Shown: positions 1 through 9,283, numbered from the stretch's first letter. The stretch: 64,000 nucleotides of DNA from JACVRW01 sp963850205 (GCA_963850205.1 CAWKKJ010000008.1:496001-560000), one strand, 5' to 3'. Numbers and translations are program-made. The notes: generated from the sequence alone by a model not told the origin.

Positions 1-7
1 GAGGAAG

Positions 8-763
8 ATGCCGACAGACAGGCTCGCTGGAAAGGTCGCGATCGTGACGGGTGCGGCTACGGGAATCGGCGCGGCGACGGTGGCGGATTTCTGCCTCAAC
101 GGCGCGCGCACGATCGCGACCGACATCAACGAGCCCGGAGAAAAGCTGACCGAGACCCTCCGCCAGTACGGCGACGAGGTCGTGCGCTTCGAGTTGCTGG
201 ACGTGCGGGAGCAGGCGGACTGGGAGCGGGTGGTCGGGGCCTGCCGCGACGCGTTCGGGATCCCCAACGTGCTGTTCAACAACGCGGGCGCGCTGGGGAG
301 CGGCGCCCCCATCCATGAGGAGAGCGTCGAGGCGATGGAGGCGGCGCTGGCGGTCAACGCCATCGGTCCCTTCCTCGGGATGAAGGCCGTGATTCCCGGC
401 ATGCTTGAGCTCGGCGGCGGGTCGATCATCAACACGTCGTCGGTGTGGGGCATCTACGCCGCGCCCAACAACGCTGCCTACCACTGCGCCAAGGGCGCCT
501 GCCACCAAATGACCAAGAACGCCGCTGTGACCTACGCGCCGCACAACATTCGCGTGAACTCGCTGCTCCCCGGATACGTCGACACACCGATGTCGCGGGG
601 CGTTACCGAAGCGGAGGCGGACAAGCTCATCGCGTTCACTCCGATGGGCCGGCGTGCGGACCCGGAGGAGGTATCGGGCATCGTGTCCTATCTCGCTTCC
701 GATGAGGCGAGCTTCACCGTCGGGGGTACGTTCACCGTGGACGGGGGGATGTCGGCACTGTGA
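8..763 (+). CDS. SDR family NAD(P)-dependent oxidoreductase
   Basis: Classical short-chain dehydrogenase of 251 aa, the usual length. The cofactor motif TGAATGIG lies at residues 14-21, NNAG near 92, the catalytic serine at S144/S145 and the YxxxK pair at Y158/K162. The C-terminal segment ending in VDGGMSAL is typical of the family. A GAGGAAG Shine-Dalgarno sits directly before the ATG at the window edge. Its stop overlaps the next start (GTGA), so it is cotranscribed with the alpha/beta hydrolase, the enolase-superfamily enzyme and probably the second SDR. It likely oxidises a hydroxyl group in a catabolic route. The substrate cannot be read from sequence. Confidence 0.92.
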   Translation: MPTDRLAGKVAIVTGAATGIGAATVADFCLNGARTIATDINEPGEKLTETLRQYGDEVVRFELLDVREQADWERVVGACRDAFGIPNVLFNNAGALGSGAPIHEESVEAMEAALAVNAIGPFLGMKAVIPGMLELGGGSIINTSSVWGIYAAPNNAAYHCAKGACHQMTKNAAVTYAPHNIRVNSLLPGYVDTPMSRGVTEAEADKLIAFTPMGRRADPEEVSGIVSYLASDEASFTVGGTFTVDGGMSAL

Positions 764-1773
764 GCACTGCTCTCGAGACTCATCCACTTGGCGGCTTCAC
801 TTTCGCCGACGGCAGCACGCTCCCGGAGGCCCGAATCGCGTACACCACCTACGGCGAGCTGAACGAGGCTCGTGACAACGTGATCGTGTGGCCGACTTGG
901 TTCACCGGAACGCACGAGGACCACGAATGGATGATCGGCGACGGGGAAGCGCTGGACACGCGCGAGTACTTCGTGGTCGTGCCGAGCATGTTCGGCAACG
1001 GGTTGTCCTCGTCACCGACGAACTCGCCTGCACCCTTCGACCGGGCCCGTTTTCCTCACCACTCGATCCAGGACAACGTTCGGGCGCAGCACCGCCTGAT
1101 GACGGAGCGCTTCGACGTCCAGGGCATCCAGCTCGTGATCGGCGGGTCGATGGGAGCGTTCCAGGCGTTCCAGTGGGCGCTCGAGCACCCCGACCTCGTC
1201 GAGCGCATCATGCCCTGCTGCGGGGCCTCGAAGGTAAGCCCCCACTGCTACGTCTTCCTCTGGGGAGTCAAGGCGGCGCTGCTCGCCGACGAGGCGTACG
1301 CCGGCGGTGATTACGAAATGCCTCCCGAGCGAGGGCTCCGAGCCGTTGGCCGGGTGTACGCCGGCTGGGGCCTGTCCCAGGCCTTCTACCGGCAGGAGCT
1401 CTACCGGCAGATGGATCACGACACGGTCGACGACTTCCTGCGTGACTTCTGGGAGGCCTTCTTCGTGTCGCTTGACGCCAACAATCTGCTCAGCCAGATC
1501 CACACGTGGCAGGCGGCGGATATCGCCGCCACCCCTGGCTATGACGGCGATCTGAAACGCGCCCTCGGCGACATACGGGCGAAGGCCTTTCTCTGCCCGG
1601 GGGAGAAGGATCTGTACTTCCCGCCAGAGGACATGGCCGCCGAGGCCGCCCAGATGCCGAACGCCGAGCTCCGCACGCTACCCGGAGTCTGGGGTCATTT
1701 CTCGGACGCGGGGATCGACCCCGGTTGCATGGACGAGATGCGCCGCAACGCCCGCGAGCTCCTTTCCTCCTGA
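760..1773 (+). CDS. alpha/beta hydrolase, homoserine O-acetyltransferase-like
   Basis: A 337-aa alpha/beta-fold protein of the MetX-like subgroup. The nucleophile elbow GGSMGAFQ puts Ser at residue 130. GEKDLYFP supplies a candidate Asp at 284 and WGHFSDAG a His at 313, so the triad is complete. The N-terminal strand with YTTYGELN is typical of MetX relatives. The GTG start overlaps the upstream SDR stop by 4 nt, and the next gene begins 3 nt after its stop. The context is a catabolic operon rather than methionine synthesis, so hydrolysis or acyl transfer on a degradation intermediate is more likely than true homoserine acetylation. That assignment is inference. Confidence 0.85.
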   Translation: MSTALETHPLGGFTFADGSTLPEARIAYTTYGELNEARDNVIVWPTWFTGTHEDHEWMIGDGEALDTREYFVVVPSMFGNGLSSSPTNSPAPFDRARFPHHSIQDNVRAQHRLMTERFDVQGIQLVIGGSMGAFQAFQWALEHPDLVERIMPCCGASKVSPHCYVFLWGVKAALLADEAYAGGDYEMPPERGLRAVGRVYAGWGLSQAFYRQELYRQMDHDTVDDFLRDFWEAFFVSLDANNLLSQIHTWQAADIAATPGYDGDLKRALGDIRAKAFLCPGEKDLYFPPEDMAAEAAQMPNAELRTLPGVWGHFSDAGIDPGCMDEMRRNARELLSS

Positions 1774-1776
1774 GCT

Positions 1777-2940
1777 ATGACGCGCATCATCGACGTCCGC
1801 GAACGGTCAGTTCACCTCGAGGCGAACATCCGGAACTCACTGATTGATTTCTCGCAGATGACGGTCTCGGTGGTCGCCGTCGTCAGCGATGCACGCGTCC
1901 ACGGCCGCCCGTTGGTGGGGCTGGGTTTCAACTCGATCGGCCGGTACGCCCAAACCGGCCTTCTGCATGAGCGCTTCGTCCCTCGACTACTGGCGGCAAC
2001 CGCTGAGGAGCTCGGAGATCCCATCCAGCCCGAGCGTGTGCGCGATCTGCTCATGCAGAACGAGAAGCCGGGCGGTCACGGCGAGCGGAGCGGCGCCGTT
2101 GCAGCGCTCGAGATCGCCGTCTGGGACCTGGTCGCCAAGCTCGAAGGGGTCCCGCTTTACCGACTCCTCGCCGACCGCTACAACGACGGGAACTACGACA
2201 CGCACGTCGACGTCTACGCCGCGGGCGGTTACTACGACCCGAATGGAGGCATCGACACGCTCGTCGACGAGCTGCGCCGGTACCTTGAGAGCGGGTACAC
2301 GCACGTCAAGATGAAGATCGGCGGGGCCCCGCTCGATGAGGACATAGGGCGAGTGGAGGCGGCCCTGGACCGGGTGGTGGACGGCGATGGCGCTCGGCTC
2401 GCGGTCGACGCCAACGGACGCTTCGACCTGGAGACGGCGATCGCGTACGGCGAGCGGATGGAGCCCTTCGGCCTGCGCTGGTATGAGGAGGCCGGCGACC
2501 CGTTGGATTTCGAACTCCAAGCGAGGCTCGGTGAGGTCTACGAGCAGCCGTTCGCCACCGCCGAGAACCTGTTCTCACATCAGGATCTGCGCAATCTGCT
2601 CCGCTACGCCGCCCTGCGTCCTGATCGCGACATCATCCAGGTCGATCCGGGCCTCAGCTACGGCATTGTCGAGCTGATCCGGATGCTCGCGGTGATGCGC
2701 GAGCAGGGATGGAGCCCGCGCCAGGTGATCCCGCACGGCGGACATCTGATGGCACTGCACATGGCAGCGGGCCTTCAGCTCGGCGGCAACGAATCCTACC
2801 CCGGGGTCTTTCAGCCCTTCGGCGGCTTCGGACGGCGCCACGATGTGGTCGACGGACGTATCGAGATCGCCGACAGCGTCGGGATCGGCTTGGAGGACAA
2901 GGAGGAGCTGGCGCCGGTGCTGAAGGAGCTGCTCTCCTGA
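1777..2940 (+). CDS. enolase-superfamily enzyme (mandelate racemase / muconate lactonizing type)
   Basis: A 387-aa two-domain protein. The N-terminal cap is followed by a TIM barrel with the superfamily's catalytic ladder. KMKIGG gives Lys178 and Lys180. VDANG gives the first metal ligand Asp211, and EEAGDP and TAENLF give the acidic ligands after it. HGGH at residues 320-323 is the late-barrel His motif. Members abstract the alpha-proton of a carboxylate (racemisation, dehydration or cycloisomerisation). The partner SDRs suggest sugar-acid or hydroxy-acid breakdown, possibly an acid-sugar dehydratase. The exact substrate is unknown. It is tightly packed behind the hydrolase gene. Confidence 0.88.
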   Translation: MTRIIDVRERSVHLEANIRNSLIDFSQMTVSVVAVVSDARVHGRPLVGLGFNSIGRYAQTGLLHERFVPRLLAATAEELGDPIQPERVRDLLMQNEKPGGHGERSGAVAALEIAVWDLVAKLEGVPLYRLLADRYNDGNYDTHVDVYAAGGYYDPNGGIDTLVDELRRYLESGYTHVKMKIGGAPLDEDIGRVEAALDRVVDGDGARLAVDANGRFDLETAIAYGERMEPFGLRWYEEAGDPLDFELQARLGEVYEQPFATAENLFSHQDLRNLLRYAALRPDRDIIQVDPGLSYGIVELIRMLAVMREQGWSPRQVIPHGGHLMALHMAAGLQLGGNESYPGVFQPFGGFGRRHDVVDGRIEIADSVGIGLEDKEELAPVLKELLS

Positions 2941-3025
2941 GTGTTCGACAGCCCCTGCGCGGGTACCTCAGTGCTCCGCTATTGAACAACGATTCTTACC
3001 ATTACGGCGGGAAGGGGTCTCCGGC

Positions 3026-3844
3026 ATGAAGCTTGCGGATCAGGTTGCGGTAGTGACCGGCGGTGGGTCAGGAATCGGCGAGGCGATCTGTCGCCGATTC
3101 GACGCCGAGGGTGCCCGGGTAGCGGTGCTCGACATCAACGAGGCGGCAGCAGAAGCTGTTACCTCGACGCTCGAGAACGAGTCGGCTGTCATGTCAGTTG
3201 ACGTGAGGAGATCCGACCAGGTGGACGAAGCGGTGGACGCGTTGGTGGGCCGTTTCGGCCGGATCGACGTCCTCGTCAACAACGCGGGCATCGCAGGCGG
3301 CGAGGAAGCGGTGCGCAGCGGGGAGAGGCTCGCGCAGCGTGTTCGCGAGGCCGCCAACGGCAAGGTTGAGACGCCGATGGACGCCACTGTCGGGATCTCC
3401 GACGACCAGTTCCAGGTCATGGTGGAGACCCACCTCTACGGAACCTTCTACTGCACCCGCGCTGCGCTCCGACACATGACCACTCAGGGCAGTGGAGCGA
3501 TCGTCAACGTCGGCTCGCGTTGCGGGCAAGAGGGATGCATGATGCTGCCTCACTACTCGGCCGCGAAGGGTGGGATCCACGCCCTGACCCGCGCTGTTGC
3601 GCAGGACGTTGCGGCCCAGGGAATACGAGTCAATGCAGTTGCGCCCGGCTTCGTGGACACGCCTATCAATGACTTCCTGCCAGAGGAGGCCATCAGCTCT
3701 GCGGTCGCCGCCACGCCAGCCGAGCGCATGGGAACCCCCGCCGAAGTCGCCGCCGTAACGCTGTTTCTGGCAAGCGAAGACGCGAGCTTCATGTACGGGC
3801 AAGTCCTGGGTCCGAACGGCGGTCTCAATACCAGCCCAGTCTGA
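3026..3844 (+). CDS. SDR family oxidoreductase with an insertion
   Basis: SDR of 272 aa. TGGGSGIG lies at residues 12-19, NNAG near 90 and the YxxxK pair at Y177/K181. About 30 extra residues after NNAG (the segment with RLAQRVREAANGK) resemble the insertion in SDRs that hold their nicotinamide cofactor tightly (mycofactocin-associated type). That link is by resemblance only. An 85-nt gap carrying a GGAAGGGG ribosome site separates it from the enolase-superfamily gene. It is the fourth gene of the same-direction set and probably belongs to the same catabolic pathway. Confidence 0.88.
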   Translation: MKLADQVAVVTGGGSGIGEAICRRFDAEGARVAVLDINEAAAEAVTSTLENESAVMSVDVRRSDQVDEAVDALVGRFGRIDVLVNNAGIAGGEEAVRSGERLAQRVREAANGKVETPMDATVGISDDQFQVMVETHLYGTFYCTRAALRHMTTQGSGAIVNVGSRCGQEGCMMLPHYSAAKGGIHALTRAVAQDVAAQGIRVNAVAPGFVDTPINDFLPEEAISSAVAATPAERMGTPAEVAAVTLFLASEDASFMYGQVLGPNGGLNTSPV

Positions 3845-3918
3845 GCACCGCGCTTAAGACGGCGTCCCACTTGAAGGGCGAGCTTAGGTTCCGCCGCCCA
3901 TAGCTGCGGCAAGCTGTT

Positions 3919-3965
3919 GGGAGGGTGAGCGACGGGACTCGAACCCGCGACCGCCTGGACCACAA
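3919..3965. repeat. 47-bp direct repeat, copy 1 (att-like, tRNA-His 3' half)
   Basis: Identical, base for base, to 9659..9705, which is the 3' half and trailer of the intact tRNA-His gene. Identity stops at position 3966, inside what would be the anticodon loop. A tRNA 3'-half duplicate bordering foreign-looking DNA is the classic footprint of a tyrosine-recombinase integration. Confidence 0.85.
3924..3965 (-). pseudogene. tRNA-His 3' fragment
   Basis: Minus-strand remnant holding the anticodon loop (TTGTGG), variable region, T-arm (GGTTCGAGTCC) and 3' acceptor strand of tRNA-His(GTG). The 5' half, D-arm and 5' acceptor strand are missing, and the sequence past the anticodon loop is unrelated. 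It is not a functional tRNA. The complete copy is at 9664..9737. Confidence 0.85.
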
Positions 3966-3984
3966 TTAAGGGCCCTACCCGCGC

Positions 3985-4506
3985 ATGCCGCTGCGCCAGA
4001 CCCAGCTGCGCGTCCCCGAGGACGAGCTCGAGCAGGCCCGTAAGGTGGCGGCCGCTAAGGGCATCAGCCTGTCCGAGTACCTGCGCCGCGCACTGGCGGT
4101 ACAGCTGGCCTACGAGCGCGCCGTCGAGGTGCAGGCCGCTACGACCGCGGGCTGGAGGCGGGCCGCCAAGAGGAGCGCGAACGGAGCCGGCGCAACGAGC
4201 CCAACGGCCTCCAATAGGGACGCGACGGCGGGCTGTGTGGCAGTGCGGCCAACGAGCACCCTTCGGTCCCGAAGGATCCCCCACAAGTGGCCCGGCTACA
4301 AGGCTTGGGGTAACGAACAAACGTCCAGTAGGTCGGCGACCGTGGCGACGGCGGCGGCCCTGCTGCCCGAGCGGTCGGAATTCGCCTTGTGCCGCCTCGC
4401 GGGCAGCCGTCCTCTACGTGATCGGGGAAGTCTGGAACGGGATGCCGCTATGGACACCGCGAACTCGGAGTCTGGCTGCTCTCCGCCGGCTTTATCGCTC
4501 GCGTAG
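3985..4506 (+). CDS. ribbon-helix-helix (CopG/Arc-like) domain protein
   Basis: The first 45 residues look like a ribbon-helix-helix DNA-binding fold: a short strand (QTQLRVP), a helix (EDELEQARKVAAAKG) and a second helix (ISLSEYLRRALAVQL). The remaining ~125 residues are low-complexity and do not look like a folded domain. The true gene may therefore end early or be frameshifted near 4150. It starts 20 nt inside the tRNA-His remnant, at the left edge of the integrated element. RHH proteins commonly act as antitoxins or small repressors. No toxin partner is visible. Confidence 0.5.
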   Translation: MPLRQTQLRVPEDELEQARKVAAAKGISLSEYLRRALAVQLAYERAVEVQAATTAGWRRAAKRSANGAGATSPTASNRDATAGCVAVRPTSTLRSRRIPHKWPGYKAWGNEQTSSRSATVATAAALLPERSEFALCRLAGSRPLRDRGSLERDAAMDTANSESGCSPPALSLA

Positions 4507-4616
4507 GCACCGGCCTCGTCGTCTGCGGCGCGCGGCTAGCTGTCGAGCCCACGCTCGGCCCCGGTGCTGACTCCTCGCGGACTCCCGCACGGGTGCGTGC
4601 CTTCGCAGGGGTCCGG

Positions 4617-4643
4617 TCGATGGTCGACGGATGGTCGACGAGC
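4617..4643. repeat. 27-bp repeat, copy 1
   Basis: Perfect match to 9284..9310. Internally it is a tandem of GGTCGACGGAT/GGTCGACGAG. A shorter 16-bp copy (ACGGATGGTCGACGAG) lies at 4828..4843. Both full copies sit about 115-125 nt from a fragment of a CAT-anticodon tRNA. The short tandem structure resembles arm-type integrase binding sites, which is inference. Confidence 0.75.
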
Positions 4644-4752
4644 CCGCCAACGCGCGCTAGTTTCCGGCGAAGCACAGAAACCCCTTTTCCGGCATCTAGC
4701 AGGACATTCGTGGGCGGAAGCCCCGTGCTGTCAGCGCGCGTCGCGGGCTCTT

Positions 4753-4796
4753 AGCGGATTATGAGTCCACTGCTCTGACCGCTGAGCTACCGGCCC
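4753..4796 (-). pseudogene. tRNA(CAT) 5' fragment
   Basis: On the minus strand this reads as a 5' acceptor strand GGGCCGG, a D-arm GCTCAGCGGTCAGAGC and a full anticodon arm with loop CTCATAA (anticodon CAT, so elongator Met or Ile2). The variable loop, T-arm and 3' acceptor are absent, so it is a broken tRNA. It lies immediately downstream of the integrase remnant, where an attachment site would be expected. Confidence 0.65.
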
Positions 4797-4857
4797 GTAG
4801 AGCGGGATTGCGCCTCCCCAGCCGTGCACGGATGGTCGACGAGGATCCCGATCGGCC

Positions 4858-5115
4858 TCATCCTAGGGCCTCGAGCAGCACCGTCCGCGACCCACGGCGG
4901 TCGACTTGTCGGCGCGCCTTCGCGACCTCCTCTGCGGCTGGCAGCCGCGGCGCGCCGCGCAGCTCGTTGATCACGTGCGCGTAGGTCGTGAGCGTCATGT
5001 GCGGGCTGTGGCCGAGCTCCTCCGCTAGCTCTGGGATCGAGGCACCCTCCCGTATTCGGAGCGAGGCATACGAGTGGCGCAGCTTGATCGCAGTGTCCTG
5101 CGATTTTCTGACCAA
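4858..5115 (-). pseudogene. tyrosine recombinase (phage integrase) C-terminal fragment
   Basis: 85 residues matching the C-terminal catalytic box of tyrosine recombinases. LRHSYASLRIREGASIPEL carries the H and R region. ELGHSPHMTLTTYAHV follows with the second His and the nucleophilic Tyr. Integrases are normally 350-400 aa; the N-terminal arm- and core-binding domains and the first catalytic Arg are not found upstream in any frame. It is a degenerate remnant, lying between the tRNA-His fragment at 3924 and the complete tRNA-His at 9664, beside the tRNA(CAT) fragment. Confidence 0.75.
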
Positions 5116-5344
5116 AGTCGTCGATGACCGCTAGGCGCCCCAGCGCGGTGTCGTCGTAGCGGCGCTGGCCCGGCGCGCGAGCCGACTCCGGGTCACGGGG
5201 CGGTATCCGCCGGGATGTTGACGCCCGCCCAGAACGCGGCCTCGCTGCGCTGATCGCGGAAGCACTGCACCCGGGTGCTGGCATTCGTGCCCCGGGGATC
5301 CCAGCTGACCACGTCCAACGGTCGCCCGACCTGCCACCGCGCCA

Positions 5345-6928
5345 CTACTGGCCGAAGTCGGGGTCGAACGGGCGATGGTTGGGCTGGCAGACGGTCCCGT
5401 TCCTCGGTGTGGCGAGCGTGGTGAGGTAGCGGGTGGTCGCCGCGGACGTGCAGTCGCTGATGTCGCTGCTGCTCGTGTGGCCGTAGCCGTTGTTGGTGAG
5501 CAGGACCGCGTTACCCAGCCGGCGCGCGGCGACCGGGGCGTTGGCGTACTTGGTTCTGGGGTCATAGCGGTTGCCGATGACGAGGATCGGGTTGGGGGTG
5601 GTGGCGTTCCACGGGCCCGTGTAGCGGTTCGCGCTGGCGGTGCGCCACGACGCGCACGGCGCCCACAGCCACCAGACGTCGACGACCCCGTTTTGTTCGC
5701 GGAACCGGTCGATGACCGTCGGCCACCGCTTGATCAGGCCAGGCCGCGGGAGCGGCTTGTCCGCGCATTGCAGCGCCGTGGCCGAGACCAAGGCCTCCTG
5801 CATCACGGGCTTTTGCTCGCCGACTGTGTTCGCCAATGCCGAGCCGTCGCCGCCCGCGGCCTGGTTGAGCTCGGTCGCGAGCTTCGGCCAGGTCTCCGGG
5901 GTGCCGAGCGACAGCCAGAGCGCGAGCAGTGTGTCGCCATAGGACAGCCGGCGCGACGGTGCCGACGGTGCAGGGATCGGCCCGCGTCGCAACCGCGCCA
6001 GCAGCGCCCGCGCCCGCGGCGCCACGGGGCCTTGCCCCGCGAGCGCGCACCTGGCCGGCCCCGCCTGCTGACACAAGGACAGGAACTTCTTGAACACGAG
6101 GCCCGCGTCGGCCGAGGTGCTGGCGATCCCCGCCTCCACCGACCTCGTGAACGGGACCGGATCGATCAACGCATCCAGGACCATGCGTCCCACCCGCCGC
6201 GGGAACATGTTGGCGTAGGTCTGGCCGAGGAACGTGCCATAGGACTCACCGCGGTAATTCAGACGCCGGTCGCCGACCAAGCTCCGCAGGTAATCCAGAT
6301 CGCGGACCGTGTCCGTGGTCGAGATGTGCGCCAACAGCCGGCCGCTGCGCGCCTGGCAGCGCCGCGCATAGTCGACGGTCTTCGGCACATAGCGCCGCGA
6401 CTCGAGCGGCGTCGTCGGGATCGACCAATCGGCGCCCCAGAAGCGCAGCATGCTCCGTCGATCGGCGAAGCAGCGGACATGGGTGCTGGCGCCCGTGCCG
6501 CGGGGATCCCAGCCGACGATGTCGAACCGCCCTCCGGCCAACCCGTCGAACGCCGCCCCGGCGGCGCGCACGTTCGGCGTCCCCGCCACGCCCGGGCCGC
6601 CGAAGTTCATGAACAGCGACCCGATCCGCCTGCGCCGGTCGCGGGCGCGATAGCGAATTACCGCCAACGAAATCGTCGGTCCGGCAGACACCACGCGCCC
6701 GGCGCGCACGGTGGCGCGTGACCAATCCAGCGGCGCCCGCACACGCGCGCACTGCAACCGATTCCCACACGCTCTCCACGCGATCGCCGCTCCGCTCGCC
6801 TGTGCCCCGCACGGGGCGCGGCCACGGCCGCAGCATCCGCCCGGCCAGCGCCGCGCCACCGGGGAGTTCCCCAAGGTCGCAAAGAGCATCACGAACGCTC
6901 CGCAAACGATCCATCTGGACTGGCTCAT
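5345..6928 (-). CDS. secreted alpha/beta hydrolase with TAP-like C-terminal domain
   Basis: About 527 aa when started at the ATG (MSQSRWIVCGAF) that follows an AGAGGG ribosome site; a GTG 27 nt upstream is the alternative. A hydrophobic N-terminal segment suggests export. The hydrolase core has the oxyanion region FMNFGGPG, DPRGTG, the nucleophile elbow GESYG and, near the end, the TAP-like domain with NRYDPRTKYANA (Asp) and NNGYGHTSSSD (His). This is the arrangement of actinobacterial secreted tripeptidyl aminopeptidases (SlpD/SlpE type). It probably trims peptides outside the cell. It is carried inside the tRNA-His-flanked segment. Confidence 0.85.
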   Translation of the reverse strand: MSQSRWIVCGAFVMLFATLGNSPVARRWPGGCCGRGRAPCGAQASGAAIAWRACGNRLQCARVRAPLDWSRATVRAGRVVSAGPTISLAVIRYRARDRRRRIGSLFMNFGGPGVAGTPNVRAAGAAFDGLAGGRFDIVGWDPRGTGASTHVRCFADRRSMLRFWGADWSIPTTPLESRRYVPKTVDYARRCQARSGRLLAHISTTDTVRDLDYLRSLVGDRRLNYRGESYGTFLGQTYANMFPRRVGRMVLDALIDPVPFTRSVEAGIASTSADAGLVFKKFLSLCQQAGPARCALAGQGPVAPRARALLARLRRGPIPAPSAPSRRLSYGDTLLALWLSLGTPETWPKLATELNQAAGGDGSALANTVGEQKPVMQEALVSATALQCADKPLPRPGLIKRWPTVIDRFREQNGVVDVWWLWAPCASWRTASANRYTGPWNATTPNPILVIGNRYDPRTKYANAPVAARRLGNAVLLTNNGYGHTSSSDISDCTSAATTRYLTTLATPRNGTVCQPNHRPFDPDFGQ

Positions 6929-7024
6929 GCCGCCCTCTGACGCGAGTCCCGGCACACCGACCCCAAGCCCACGCTGCCCGGGTCAGCGCGGCCCGTCAAT
7001 CCTGCGCAGACGCAGGTGTCGATG

Positions 7025-8551
7025 TCAAGGATCGCCAGGGTCGTCGGGCGGCCCGCTCACGTGCCAAACGGTGATCTGCCGCCCGCGCCGCTGGCGCCGG
7101 TGGCAGGTGTGCTCGGCGCCGCCCTCTTCCTCTTCATCGATGCAGTCGGCCGCGACGATGAAGCCGCGTTGCGACCGCTCCACCGGAAGGTGAAGACCAG
7201 ATACGACCCCGCCGGGGTGGACTGCACCGCGTTGAGCCCGAACGTGTACTCCGAGCCGCCTCTGCGCAGACGCTGGTCGAAGAGCCCGTAGGCGCCGCGC
7301 AGGCGAGCGGCGGTTGGGCCGCACGGAGACGAGCCGCAGGTCGGTGTCGGACAGCTCGATCGTCACCCGCTTGTGGCTCGCGCCGCCGGCCAGGCTCACC
7401 CTCGCCCGACAGGAATCGCCGCCGCCCCGGCAGCGCACCGTGGTCGGGCGCACCATCCGCAGCTCGCGCCGGACCGAGTCGATGACCAGCTCCGGCTGTT
7501 CGGTCTGCACGTAGTGCTCACTCTTGCGGGCGATCACGTGCCGGGCGTACGGAACCAACGCGGCGAGCCAGCCCTGGGCCGTCCGCCATGTGCGGTCCAG
7601 CGTGTCCACATCCGGGAATCCCGGCGGCAGGGCCAGGTCCGGCGGGAGCGGCAACGCCGGAAGTCCGCGGGTGAGGACGACCATCGGCAGCGTCGGGCGC
7701 AGCGGCCGGGCCGCCTTCGCGCGGATCATCTGGTCGAAGCTGGTATAGAAGTCGGCGATCTCGAGCGGAGGATCGATCCCGGGCACCGAGTCGGCCTCAA
7801 CACTGAGCTGCTCTACAAGCGCGTTCTGCTGGGGGGTGAGCTGATCGCGTACGAACTCGGACGAGGCCTCGACCGAGACGAGCCCGGCGACCTGGCGCGG
7901 ATACGTGCTCGCGTAGAGGCGGACGATCAGGCCGCCGAAGGAGTGTCCGACCAACAGGTAGGGACCGGGGACTCGCGCGGCGCGCAACAGCGCGTGCAGG
8001 TCGGCGACCGAGCTGCCGGCGGTCACCGGCTGAGCGACCGGATCGCTGCGGCTCGGTCGGCCGTCCAGCAGGCGGTTGTTCGGGCGATCGTACGCGCAGA
8101 CGCGGGAGAGCCGGGCGACGCCGCGCATCACCGCCGGCCCCCGTACGGGCAGGTCGAGTCCCGGATAGCGGTCCGGCAAGCCTTCCTGAAATTCGACCCG
8201 TGCTTTCTCGCCCCAGATGTCGCCCGCGTTGCCGTGACCCGATACGAGGATCACGGTGGGCCCTCCGCTGCCGCGACACTCGAGGTAGATCTTGCGACCA
8301 CCGCGAATCTCGACGAGGCCGGCGAAGTTGCCGCGCTGCGCTCCGGCCGCCTCGCCGCCCGCCGCCCGGACCGGGTCAGCCGCACCGGCCGGCGCCGCGA
8401 ACAGGACCAGCAGACCGGCGACGGCGAGGGCCAGCGTAAGGCGCCGACGACGTGCGTGCTCGTGGGGCGTTCGTGCCTGCTCGCTCGCTTCCTCGGACGG
8501 ACACCCCGGCTTGCCGCCGTTCTTCGCGTCGTCCTGGTAGGCGGACATCAT
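7025..8551 (-). CDS. secreted alpha/beta hydrolase, 3' end frameshifted
   Basis: A 508-aa reading frame. A twin-basic N-terminus (ARRRRLTLALAVAGLL) and AGAAD form a signal peptide. The hydrolase fold follows, with ILVSGHGNAGD (oxyanion loop), the nucleophile GHSFGG and a C-terminal region around SEHYVQTEQPE that supplies the His. After about residue 395 a Cys-containing beta domain (VRCRGGGDSCRARVSL) begins. The last ~90 residues are compositionally wrong in this frame. The adjacent frame continues sensibly (AYGLFDQRLRR, SEYTFGLNAVQSTP), so a one-base indel near 7300 is likely. Substrate unknown; probably an extracellular esterase or lipase. Confidence 0.78.
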   Translation of the reverse strand: MMSAYQDDAKNGGKPGCPSEEASEQARTPHEHARRRRLTLALAVAGLLVLFAAPAGAADPVRAAGGEAAGAQRGNFAGLVEIRGGRKIYLECRGSGGPTVILVSGHGNAGDIWGEKARVEFQEGLPDRYPGLDLPVRGPAVMRGVARLSRVCAYDRPNNRLLDGRPSRSDPVAQPVTAGSSVADLHALLRAARVPGPYLLVGHSFGGLIVRLYASTYPRQVAGLVSVEASSEFVRDQLTPQQNALVEQLSVEADSVPGIDPPLEIADFYTSFDQMIRAKAARPLRPTLPMVVLTRGLPALPLPPDLALPPGFPDVDTLDRTWRTAQGWLAALVPYARHVIARKSEHYVQTEQPELVIDSVRRELRMVRPTTVRCRGGGDSCRARVSLAGGASHKRVTIELSDTDLRLVSVRPNRRSPARRLRALRPASAQRRLGVHVRAQRGAVHPGGVVSGLHLPVERSQRGFIVAADCIDEEEEGGAEHTCHRRQRRGRQITVWHVSGPPDDPGDP

Positions 8552-9153
8552 CGATGCTCCCGGGGTTGGGTTCAGGGTTCGTCGGCTCCAGGGTGACCAG
8601 GACGCTCACCGGCCCGGCGCGGGCGACTTCAGTCGGTCGTGGCTGACGAGGCTCGCACTTCCGCACGCCCAAATCAACCCGGTCGAGAGGTCCGCCACCC
8701 GGCAAGACGCTGCAGCGGCCGACGGCCTCGGCGGTGATCTCGCTCACCCTGCTGGCGGTCGGGCCGAGCCCGCCTCGACCTGTGCCTCAAAGGCCGTGCC
8801 GTCGGGCCACGTCGTCGCCCCGGCGGACGCGGCGCTGACGCTCGAGAAGAGCGCCATCGCGACCCGGCACTCCGGTCTCAGCGGGTCACGTCGGCCAGCG
8901 CGCTATCGCTTCGCCCTTAGGCGCGGGGCGTTGGCGAAAGGTCGCGGCCCTTTGACGCTGTAAATGCGCCTCGACCTATGTCATCCATGAAGGGGCGGAG
9001 CGGTGTCAAGGGGCGGTCACGGACCGCGGGTGGTTGGACGCCCGGGTGGGCGGCGTGTCGGAGGCGTTCCAGTCATCCATCCGGTCGCGCTGTGCGGACC
9101 AGGTTGCCTTGCGGTGCTCGGAGGCTCAATCAAGAGGGCGGCAGTCCGTGGTG

Positions 9154-9249
9154 TGTGGAGGCCATGACATCGCGTAGGCCGTAGTAACAGAACGTGAGCA
9201 GCTTGCGCGCGATCGCGACTTTGGCGATCTCCCGGCGGGCCAACTCGGG
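9154..9249 (-). pseudogene. transposase C-terminal remnant (IS110-like)
   Basis: In one minus-strand frame the segment reads ARREIAKVAIARKLL followed by TFCYYGLRD. This resembles the C-terminal tail of IS110/IS116/IS902-family transposases. Only about 32 residues are recognisable and the flanks are not coding, so it is debris of an old insertion. Confidence 0.45.
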
Positions 9250-9283
9250 TAGTTACAAGCGCCCCTCAGATTTCGACTCCGCC

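Noticed and set aside
5375..6721. A 448-codon open frame on the plus strand
   Set aside because: Antisense shadow of the TAP-like hydrolase, with no domain and biased composition.
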